Assembly: GCA_044360435.1 (NCBI GenBank)
Contig: JBIKKI010000130.1
Span: forward strand, 1 to 6,371
Direction: 5' to 3'
Source of the DNA: REEB481 sp044360435
GTDB taxonomy: Bacteria > Bacteroidota > Bacteroidia > NS11-12g > UBA955
DNA length: 6,371 nt
Under the pieces are notes generated by a model that saw only the letters and a program-made list of their open reading frames with translations, had not been told where the DNA came from and did not search any database. Below are positions 1 to 5,341 of the stretch, in pieces. Made by a program: the position numbers and the translations under genes. The first letter of the stretch is position 1. Each line of letters begins with the position of its first letter.

Positions 1-44
1 CCGAAGATCCGCCGGCAGGCCGCAGGTTGACCTGGGACCCGTCC
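1..44. other. No gene identified at the left edge
   Basis: These 44 bases lie downstream of the ssb stop codon. They contain only a weak 5-bp inverted repeat with a 2-base loop (23-34), with no T-run to make it a terminator. Two minus-strand frames stay open to the edge, so a following gene could begin here, but no start codon or recognisable protein motif supports one. Confidence 0.4.
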
Positions 45-389
45 TCAGGCCTCTTTTCGCGAAAGCAAAACAAAATCGTTGACGATGATCTCGGTGATGA
101 AACGCTTGTTTCCGTCTTTGTCCAGAAAACTCCTGTTCGAGATCCTCCCTTCAACGACCACCTCAGCACCCTTACACATCAACCGCTCGGCGATTTCTGC
201 CTGCTTCCCCCAGATGACCAGGTTATGCCAGGTGGTGTCGGAAATCTTCTCTCCATCCGAAGTCTTGTACGACTCCGACGTGGCCAGAGAACACTTGGCA
301 ACTTTGTTGCCTTTACCGGTTTGTTTCACTTCGGGGTCCTGCCCCAGGCGGCCTAACAGGCGCACCGAATTGCGAATAGCATTGTACAT
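45..389 (-). CDS. ssb: Single-stranded DNA-binding protein, short form (114 aa)
   Basis: SSB coats single-stranded DNA during replication, recombination and repair, normally as an OB-fold oligomer. The start chosen is the ATG at 387-389, giving MYNAIRNSVRLLGRLG, the usual SSB opening; a Met 12 codons upstream adds residues with no family match. OB-fold hallmarks are LLGRLGQDPEV (11-21), the TWHNLVIWGKQAE strand/loop (53-65), KGAEVVVEGRI (73-83) and the closing strand ITEIIVNDFVLLS (98-110). The protein stops at RKEA, right after the OB fold. It has no Gly/Pro-rich linker and no acidic DDDxPF-type tip, which in E. coli SSB recruits partner proteins. From family knowledge, such roughly 110-residue SSBs are common in Bacteroidota, often beside a longer paralogue, so this is probably not a truncation. 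It is transcribed away from the acyltransferase gene. No clear Shine-Dalgarno is seen. Confidence 0.93.
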   Translation of the reverse strand: MYNAIRNSVRLLGRLGQDPEVKQTGKGNKVAKCSLATSESYKTSDGEKISDTTWHNLVIWGKQAEIAERLMCKGAEVVVEGRISNRSFLDKDGNKRFITEIIVNDFVLLSRKEA

Positions 390-438
390 AAAACGTAAAT
401 TAGGTTCAACTATCTGCCCGTACATCGGGAAGACGATA

Positions 439-465
439 CAAAGGTGCGCCTGCTTGTGTTCACAA
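439..465 (-). promoter_or_regulatory. Candidate ssb promoter (Bacteroidota type)
   Basis: Read on the minus strand, CACCTTTG (439-446) matches the Bacteroidota -7 consensus TAnnTTTG at five of its six fixed positions. A TTG (463-465) lies 16 bases upstream as a possible -33 element. The spacer is slightly shorter than the usual range, so the match is moderate. It would give a leader of about 40-45 nt before the ssb ATG. The TTG falls inside the 453-466 dyad, so a protein bound there could block this promoter. Confidence 0.35.
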
Positions 466-466
466 G
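453..466. repeat. 14-bp inverted repeat, possible operator
   Basis: CTTGTG-TT-CACAAG is a perfect dyad of two 6-bp arms around 2 bases. It is one base from the larger palindrome at 468-501 and covers the putative -33 element of ssb. With no T-run and such a short stem it is more like a DNA-binding site than a terminator. Its function is inferred only from position and symmetry. Confidence 0.4.
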
Positions 467-467
467 T

Positions 468-501
468 CGTACGGCAAACGTTTACAAACGTTTGCCGTAC
501 G
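468..501. repeat. Perfect 34-bp palindrome, candidate operator
   Basis: Two 16-bp arms, CGTACGGCAAACGTTT (468-483) and its exact reverse complement (486-501), flank the two bases AC. Each arm also contains the self-complementary octamer AAACGTTT (476-483 and 486-493), with centres 10 bp apart, about one helical turn. The core GCAAACGTTT resembles half of a LacI-family operator with a central CG, such as the PurR box. It sits between the divergent ssb and acyltransferase genes. Neither side has a T-run, so an intrinsic terminator is unlikely. The palindrome is certain; the regulatory role is inference. Confidence 0.6.
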
Positions 502-547
502 CTTAGGCCGCCGGTACATCATCCGTCGCCTGTTGTACCTTGCAGCC

Positions 548-1642
548 GTGAACCCAACAGCAAATGCCAATTTCCGCGCCCTCACAGGCTTGCGCATGCT
601 GGCTGCTACCATGGTTTTTTTATACCACAACAGAAAATACTGGCGCAGCCACCTGAATCCCGATGTACTGCTGTTCCTGAACGAAGGCCATATGGGCGTT
701 TCACTCTTTTTTGTGTTGAGCGGATTCCTGATAGCCTTTTCGTATGCCGATAAGCCTTTGAAGGGTACCGGAAGTTTCCTACGCTACCTCGCCCTGCGCG
801 CCGCGCGCATCCTGCCATTGTACTGGCTGATTCTTACCGTTCGGTATGTCGATTGGGGCTTCCCTTCGGCAGGTTCCACCTGGGCAACCTATACGCTCAC
901 GCATGCTTTTTCCCACCGACATATTCTTGATGCCATCGCACAGGCATGGTCGCTGAATGTGGAACTGTGCTTTTACCTGCTGGCGCCACTGCTTTATTTA
1001 TGGATGAAGAAAAGCTGGTATTACCCAGTATTGGTTTGTCTTGGACTGCTTGGTCTGACTACGCTCACCGGTTTTTTATGGCATCAATTCAATGGAAATC
1101 CTTTGGGTGTTTTGCATCCATTTGACTTCCTGCTGCAGTCCACGTTTTTTGGCCGCTTCATGGAATTCCTCTGGGGCATGGGCCTGGCCGCATTCATGCA
1201 GGGGCATCTCAGATGGAATATGCTTCTTCCGAAGAAACACCAAACACTCATTGGCGCAATAGGCATTGTGCTTATGCTGTACCTCATCGGATTGCTTGAA
1301 CCCAATATTTTTACGCATGGCACCGACCATCCGCTGGGTTTGGTGTTGCGGGCAACGCTGTTCCCCTGGTTGGTGATTTGTCTGCTGCACGGATTGATTA
1401 CAGAACGAACCCTGCTGCAACGATTCTTTGGCAGCGCCCCCATGGAATTGCTTGGCAAGGCATCTTTCGCCTTCTACCTGATCCACATCAGCTATGTAAA
1501 CATACGCATCCGTGAGCTCGTGCTGTTGCCCGACCGAAACTTCGTACTCCTTTGGGTGCTTTCTGTATTGTTATTCCTGATTTTTGAGAAGCCCGTGCAT
1601 CAAAGCTTGCGCAGGCTGATTCAAAAAAATCGCGACAACTAA
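548..1642 (+). CDS. Membrane acyltransferase, OafA/Acyl_transf_3 family (364 aa)
   Basis: This is a multi-pass inner-membrane O-acyltransferase of the family that transfers acetyl or other acyl groups to sugars, lipopolysaccharide, peptidoglycan or lipids; the substrate here cannot be read. Numbered from GTG 548, family motifs are the N-terminal RALTGLRMLAA with the conserved His of LYH (H27), GVSLFFVLSGFLI (50-62, SGF 58-60), RAARILPLYW (84-93), WSLNVELCFY (134-143, E139), SFAFYLIH (306-313) and FEKP (346-349). Length is normal for a stand-alone domain. The first ATG codons lie after the conserved R-A-L-T-G-L-R motif, so the start must be non-ATG. GTG 548 is preferred; TTG 533 would add MYLAA. 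No clear Shine-Dalgarno is present. Its TAA overlaps the stop of the convergent pspC-like gene. No sugar or polysaccharide gene flanks it to suggest a substrate. Confidence 0.9.
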   Translation: MNPTANANFRALTGLRMLAATMVFLYHNRKYWRSHLNPDVLLFLNEGHMGVSLFFVLSGFLIAFSYADKPLKGTGSFLRYLALRAARILPLYWLILTVRYVDWGFPSAGSTWATYTLTHAFSHRHILDAIAQAWSLNVELCFYLLAPLLYLWMKKSWYYPVLVCLGLLGLTTLTGFLWHQFNGNPLGVLHPFDFLLQSTFFGRFMEFLWGMGLAAFMQGHLRWNMLLPKKHQTLIGAIGIVLMLYLIGLLEPNIFTHGTDHPLGLVLRATLFPWLVICLLHGLITERTLLQRFFGSAPMELLGKASFAFYLIHISYVNIRIRELVLLPDRNFVLLWVLSVLLFLIFEKPVHQSLRRLIQKNRDN

Positions 1643-3081
1643 GGTTGGTTCTCGGAGTTTTTATCCCACCATGCCGCATGTTCCTGACGTTGTAACGATG
1701 CAGCATTTCTGTCTGTAATCACGATGGTGTTGTTTGGAATGCTCAGCCTGATATGTCTTTGTTGTCCGCGGAAAGGGGTGCCTGGCTTCAGTTGAATCTT
1801 GTTGTTGATGTGCAGGTTTCCGGCCTCATAGGTGAAGGCTTCAGGCAGTGTGGCGGCCAATTGGTATGCTGAATCTGCATTTGGCCCCTTGCTGAAATTT
1901 GCAATTTCCATGCGCAGCAGGGTATCGCTGTAGCGCACAACCTCCATGCTGGTGTTGCAAAGTGTAATACCTGTAGCAGCTTCCGGGCGTGCGCCCATGG
2001 TCAGGTCTCCATAGTCATATTGATTGGCTTGATTGCACTTTATGAATAAGGTGTCTGTTTGTGGAAATACATGCTGTTGCCGATGCAAGGCCCGTTCCTT
2101 GTAAGCTCCTTCATTGAGGAATCCCAATATGGTCAGGCCCAGAAGAACCAAACTCGTTGCAGACGATAGAAACAGGTGTATTGTTTTGGTGAATTTTTTG
2201 TTCCCAGGTTTCCGAAACAGCTGCAAGAGCAGGCTTGCCAAGCAAAGAACCAGGAGTACTGTCAGTAACTCTAAACATAATTTAGCTTCAAATGCACTGC
2301 GAAACAGGGCTTCCCCAGAGGCGATTCCATCGAAAATTACCCCGCCAAGGGAAACGGTCGTATGATTCCAATACACCAGGAACAGCAAGATGCTTAACCC
2401 TGCGATCAAGGTAAATGCTGCGGTCCACAAAATGTATCTGAGCGATTTCACGAAGGCTTTTACCAAACCGGATAAACCTCTGCTCAGCGGGTTGTTGAAG
2501 CTGCGCTTGAGGTTTTCCTGTACTTTACGGCCTTCAGATTTCAGCCGGTGCTCCATGTTTTCCAGTGTCACGGCTTCACCATGCATCATCAGTCGCTCTG
2601 CAGGCGTGGAAGCCTCCGGTACGATAAAAATCAACACCAGGTACAACAGCAATCCAGTTCCAAACGAGAAAACGGCGAAGACAAATGCCAGGCGAATCCA
2701 AACAGGGTCAATGCCGAAATATGCACCCAATCCGCTGCAAACTCCGGCGACTACCTGATCGTCAGGATGCCGAAACAAGCGTCTGGCACCCGGTACGGGT
2801 TCGCGCATGCTGCCCGCTGTTTCCGCACCAATATCAGCCGGTGCACCCATCACCGCCAGTACGGCCTTTGCATCTTCTAAGGTAATGGGACGGTTCATCC
2901 CGGTTTTGTGGGCGAAGAGTTCAGACATCCTGCTTTCTATGTCGGCAATGATCTCAGCGGCGTCGGCTTCCTTGCTGAAGCTGCGCCTCAAGGCCGCTAA
3001 GTAGGCTTCAATCTCTGTAATGGCAGCTTCTTCAATCTGAAATACCCTGCCTCCCAGTTCTATGGCTGTTTTCCTGTTCAT
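1639..3081 (-). CDS. PspC-domain membrane protein with HAAS-like N-terminus (480 aa)
   Basis: This is a probable envelope-stress or signalling membrane protein paired with a PadR repressor. Residues 1-85 open with an IELGGRVFQIEE-type strand region, then helices (YLAALRRSF, EIIADIESRMSELF) typical of the N-terminus of Bacteroidota PspC proteins and reminiscent of HAAS domains, which often accompany PadR regulators. Residues 101-157 are a PspC domain: RLFRHPDDQVVAGVCSGLG, then YFGIDPVWIRLAF and a transmembrane hairpin ending in IVPEA. Further hydrophobic segments are near 215-237, 268-288 and 303-323. A soluble tail of about 150 residues (330-480) has beta-like alternation and no motif I recognise. 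The protein is far longer than enterobacterial PspC (about 120 aa), so pspC would mislead as a symbol. The ATG overlaps the padR stop (ATGA), indicating translational coupling. The TAG stop overlaps the acyltransferase stop. Confidence 0.88.
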   Translation of the reverse strand: MNRKTAIELGGRVFQIEEAAITEIEAYLAALRRSFSKEADAAEIIADIESRMSELFAHKTGMNRPITLEDAKAVLAVMGAPADIGAETAGSMREPVPGARRLFRHPDDQVVAGVCSGLGAYFGIDPVWIRLAFVFAVFSFGTGLLLYLVLIFIVPEASTPAERLMMHGEAVTLENMEHRLKSEGRKVQENLKRSFNNPLSRGLSGLVKAFVKSLRYILWTAAFTLIAGLSILLFLVYWNHTTVSLGGVIFDGIASGEALFRSAFEAKLCLELLTVLLVLCLASLLLQLFRKPGNKKFTKTIHLFLSSATSLVLLGLTILGFLNEGAYKERALHRQQHVFPQTDTLFIKCNQANQYDYGDLTMGARPEAATGITLCNTSMEVVRYSDTLLRMEIANFSKGPNADSAYQLAATLPEAFTYEAGNLHINNKIQLKPGTPFRGQQRHIRLSIPNNTIVITDRNAASLQRQEHAAWWDKNSENQP

Positions 3082-3089
3082 TTTTTTGT
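3078..3089 (-). other. ATGA overlap with A-AAA-AAA slippery heptamer (padR/pspC junction)
   Basis: On the minus strand padR ends ACA AAA AAA TGA. The last A of ACA and the two AAA codons form the heptamer A-AAA-AAA (3087-3081) in the register used by -1 frameshift sites, directly before the stop. A -1 slip would read ATG next, which is the pspC-like gene's own start codon and frame, giving a PadR-PspC fusion. Without slipping, ATGA allows termination-reinitiation. The arrangement is seen directly; actual slippage is inferred. Confidence 0.5.
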
Positions 3090-3428
3090 AGTTCTTGTTT
3101 CGGCTTGTTTTTTAATGGTGGAAACACCTTTGTTCAAATCATTCCATGCCTGATGCATCTGCTCCAGCGCATGATGGCCCGATGCACTCAGGCTGTAATA
3201 TTTCCTTGGTGGTCCTCCGCTGCTTTCTTCCCAACGGTACAGCAACCAACCGGAGTTTTTCATGCGACTCAGGATGGGATATAAAGTGCCTTCCACCACC
3301 AATAACTCCGCTTCCCGTAACGACTCCAGGATTTCACCAGCATAAACCTCGCGGCTGCTGATGCTCAATAATATGCAGTACTCCAATACCCCTTTGCGCA
3401 TCTGCGCGCTGCTGTTTTCCAAAGTCAT
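3078..3428 (-). CDS. PadR-family transcriptional repressor (116 aa)
   Basis: This is a small winged-helix DNA-binding regulator, normally a dimer and usually autorepressing its own operon. The start is the ATG at 3426-3428, giving MTLENSSAQMRKGVLEYCIL; the Met 13 codons upstream (3467) adds residues with no family match and would lie across the putative operator. PadR hallmarks are the helix RKGVLEYCILLSIS (11-24), YAGEILESL (29-37), the recognition-helix region VEGTLYPILSRMKNSGWL (45-62), the wing GGPPRKYYSLSASG (71-84), and a C-terminal helix for dimerisation. The length fits the compact PadR subfamily. It overlaps the PspC-domain gene by 4 nt, a pairing common in Bacteroidota, so the PspC protein is its probable target. 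The inducing signal cannot be read from the sequence. The transcript runs divergently from selD. Confidence 0.93.
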   Translation of the reverse strand: MTLENSSAQMRKGVLEYCILLSISSREVYAGEILESLREAELLVVEGTLYPILSRMKNSGWLLYRWEESSGGPPRKYYSLSASGHHALEQMHQAWNDLNKGVSTIKKQAETRTTKK

Positions 3429-3455
3429 TGCACTGCAAAGAACTGAATAAAACAC

Positions 3456-3478
3456 AGTATTATGCAATACAAGGTACT
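3456..3478. promoter_or_regulatory. Candidate PadR operator
   Basis: This 23-bp imperfect dyad begins AGTA, ends TACT and has TG/CA steps near the middle; 7 of 11 base pairs are symmetric. It lies 28 bp upstream of the padR start in the divergent region shared with selD. PadR proteins typically bind roughly this size of dyad with AGTA-type outer arms and a TGCA-like centre. The assignment rests on symmetry and position only. Confidence 0.4.
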
Positions 3479-3541
3479 AAAAAGTTTAATTTTTACAATG
3501 TGGACAGAAGCGAGTTGGCAGGAAAGACGGATTTTTGCGCC

Positions 3542-4567
3542 ATGAGTGAAACGCTGCGCCTAACCTCTTTCAGCAAAGGCAGTGGTTGCGGGTGTAAAAT
3601 CCATCCGGCAGCACTGGAAGAAATGCTTCATGGCGTAGATTTTGGCCATCACCCGAATTTGCTGGTGGGCAACGAATACCGTGATGATGCGTCGGTGATG
3701 GATATTTCCAACGACCAGTTATTAATTCAAACCAGCGATTTCTTCACGCCTATGGTCGATGATCCGGTGGCTTTTGGACAAATTGCCGCGGCAAACGCCA
3801 TCAGCGATGTGTACGCCATGGGCGGGAAACCTTTGATGGCGAATGCGCTGCTGGGATGGCCCGAAGAGCGTATTCCCGCTGCGCTGGCGCGTGCGGTGAT
3901 TCAGGCGGCGGCTAAACTCTGCATGAAAGCAGGAATTCCTTTGGCCGGCGGACATTCCATTTCCATCAGCGAGCCGGTGTTTGGGTTGAGCGTTACCGGA
4001 TTGGTACAGCGCACACACCTGAAGACCAATCGAGGGGCACGGCCCGGCGACCTGATTGGTATCTGCAAACCCCTGGGCAGCGGCATCTTGGCGGCTGCGC
4101 ATAAACGCGGTCAACTTCAGGAACCTGCTTATGCCGAATTGTTGCACTTAACCACGCGGTTGAATATGGAAGGCATGAAGCTGGGCGCCATAGCCGGCGT
4201 GCATGCCATGACCGATGTTACGGGCTTCGGCTTCCTGGGACATCTGATGGAATTATGCAGAGGCAGTGCTTTGGGCGCCATGGTGCGTTGGCCTGACATT
4301 CCTGTGGCTGTGCATGCACGCGCTTTGGCGGCCATGATGATTATGCCCGATAATACATTCCGCAACTGGAATGCACTGGAGCGTGAGGTGCAGCTGGAAA
4401 CGACAGACCCGCTGGCCTTCGCTGTGTTGAACGATCCGCAAACCAATGGTGGTCTGTTGTTATCGGTGGCTCCCGAGGCAAAGAATGTTGTGGAAGAAGC
4501 GGTTCCGCATTGCGCCTGGATTGGTGAATTTACGGCGGAAGCATCCGGTATTCGTGTGCTAGATTAA
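3542..4567 (+). CDS. selD: Selenide, water dikinase (selenophosphate synthetase, 341 aa)
   Basis: SelD makes selenophosphate from selenide, ATP and water, giving AMP and phosphate; it is the selenium donor for selenocysteine and for 2-selenouridine in tRNA. The start is the ATG at 3542 (MSETLRLTSF), aligning with the E. coli N-terminus; the frame is open farther upstream (to 3428) but that part has no family match. The catalytic motif is GSGCGCKI (13-20), with C16 and K19 equivalent to E. coli Cys17 and Lys20. It is an ordinary TGC, not selenocysteine. Metal/ATP aspartates appear in RDDASV (D48/D49), TSDFF (D66), AISDVYAMGGKP (D89) and MTDVTGFGFLGH (D225). AGGHSI (135-140) and NGGLLLSV (302-309) are also family motifs. 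The length is standard. No selA, selB, selC or mnmH is in the window, so the downstream use of selenium is unknown. The next gene follows after 9 nt. Confidence 0.97.
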   Translation: MSETLRLTSFSKGSGCGCKIHPAALEEMLHGVDFGHHPNLLVGNEYRDDASVMDISNDQLLIQTSDFFTPMVDDPVAFGQIAAANAISDVYAMGGKPLMANALLGWPEERIPAALARAVIQAAAKLCMKAGIPLAGGHSISISEPVFGLSVTGLVQRTHLKTNRGARPGDLIGICKPLGSGILAAAHKRGQLQEPAYAELLHLTTRLNMEGMKLGAIAGVHAMTDVTGFGFLGHLMELCRGSALGAMVRWPDIPVAVHARALAAMMIMPDNTFRNWNALEREVQLETTDPLAFAVLNDPQTNGGLLLSVAPEAKNVVEEAVPHCAWIGEFTAEASGIRVLD

Positions 4568-4572
4568 ATTTG
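4565..4572 (+). promoter_or_regulatory. TAAATTTG, candidate -7 element before the barrel gene
   Basis: The octamer matches TAnnTTTG exactly, overlaps the selD stop and ends 4 bases before the ATG at 4577. No TTG lies 17-23 bases upstream, and initiation here would give an almost leaderless mRNA, so it may be a chance match. Co-transcription with selD is the simpler reading. Confidence 0.2.
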
Positions 4573-4576
4573 CCTG

Positions 4577-5341
4577 ATGCGCCGATTATTTGCCTTATGC
4601 CTTGCCTTGCCCGGACTTCTGCCGGCGCAAGATCAACCTTCACCAAACAACAGCGCCCGAAATACGGATCGACCCATGTTGGGTTTTTATTCGGATTTCA
4701 GCTTCCAGGTGCCGGCCGGCGACCTTGCGGTGCGTTATGGCGCATTCAACGGAATGGGCTTCGGTGTCTGGCGCAAATCCAGCAATCTGTGGACCATCGG
4801 CGGTGGCTTTCGTCCTTTCTTCGGAAGTAAAGTGCAAGAACCAAACCTCCTGGGTTCCATGGTTGGTCCCAGTGGTTCTCCCATTGACCAAAATGGCATC
4901 CTTCACGTGGTACGCACCTACATGCGCGGATACCATACGCAAGTCCAGTTGGGTCGACTGATTCCGCTGAACAACAACCTGCATTCGGGCATTCACCTGC
5001 AGGCCGGCTATGGCTTTATGCAGCATAAAATCAAATTTTCTTATGATGAACGCGCCTTGCCACAGCTGAATGTGCCTTATCAATATGGCTTTGACCGGCT
5101 GAGCAACGGCTGGACACTGAGCTTTTCAGCAACCGCCCAGCATGTGAACCTGAACAACGGCATCAGCTTTTTTGGCGGATTGGAATGGGTTCAGGGATAT
5201 ACATACAACCGCCGCAGCATCGACATTCCCACGGGAAAGCGTGAAACGGAACTTCGCAGTGATGCGCTCCTGTCTTTGCGCGGTGGCCTGCTGGTGCCCA
5301 TCTTCCGAAAGAAGAAAAGTGATGAAGAGTTCTTCCAGTAA
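4577..5341 (+). CDS. Putative outer-membrane beta-barrel protein, function unknown (254 aa)
   Basis: The product is secreted and probably sits in the outer membrane. Residues 1-17 form a signal peptide (two Arg, a hydrophobic core, cleavage likely after LPA at 17). The mature part is rich in Gly and aromatic residues and alternates polar and apolar residues, as barrel strands do: LGFYSDFSFQV (35-45), GMGFGVWRKS (59-68), WTIGGGFRPFF (72-82), YHTQVQLGRLIPL (119-131), SGIHLQAGYGFM (137-148), WTLSFSATAQHV (179-190), GISFFGGLEWVQGYTY (195-210) and ALLSLRGGLLVPIF (230-243). Unlike classic barrels it ends in a charged tail (KKKSDEEFFQ), though the final residue region still has FF. From memory it resembles an uncharacterised Bacteroidota family seen near waaA; I cannot confirm this. 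It begins 9 nt after selD and overlaps waaA by 1 nt, so an operon is likely. A link to LPS assembly is only a guess. Confidence 0.8.
   Translation: MRRLFALCLALPGLLPAQDQPSPNNSARNTDRPMLGFYSDFSFQVPAGDLAVRYGAFNGMGFGVWRKSSNLWTIGGGFRPFFGSKVQEPNLLGSMVGPSGSPIDQNGILHVVRTYMRGYHTQVQLGRLIPLNNNLHSGIHLQAGYGFMQHKIKFSYDERALPQLNVPYQYGFDRLSNGWTLSFSATAQHVNLNNGISFFGGLEWVQGYTYNRRSIDIPTGKRETELRSDALLSLRGGLLVPIFRKKKSDEEFFQ

Noticed and set aside
45..60. Frameshift at the ssb end hiding an acidic tail
   Set aside because: Neither alternative minus-strand frame to the left edge gives a Gly/Pro linker or acidic tip in the visible 44 bases, and short SSBs ending here are normal in the group.
468..501. Palindrome read as an intrinsic terminator
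   Set aside because: It lies upstream of both divergent genes, and neither strand has a T-run after the stem.
79..753. 224-codon plus-strand open frame across ssb and the acyltransferase start
   Set aside because: It lies antisense to ssb and out of frame with the acyltransferase, crosses the palindrome, is rich in Cys, Arg and Pro, and shows no protein motif.
1076..1486. Two overlapping minus-strand open frames of 124-136 codons
   Set aside because: They are antisense shadows of the acyltransferase, whose frame carries clear family motifs throughout; their composition is low-complexity and shows no domain.
2114..3004. Several plus-strand open frames of 65-122 codons
   Set aside because: They are antisense to the PspC-domain gene, rich in Ser, Arg and Pro, and match nothing recognisable.
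3429..3541. Riboswitch or small RNA upstream of selD
   Set aside because: Apart from the imperfect dyad, the AT-rich stretch shows no stable hairpins, terminator or recognised aptamer core.
3722..4446. Minus-strand open frames opposite selD
   Set aside because: They are shadows of a strongly conserved enzyme on the other strand and have no motifs.
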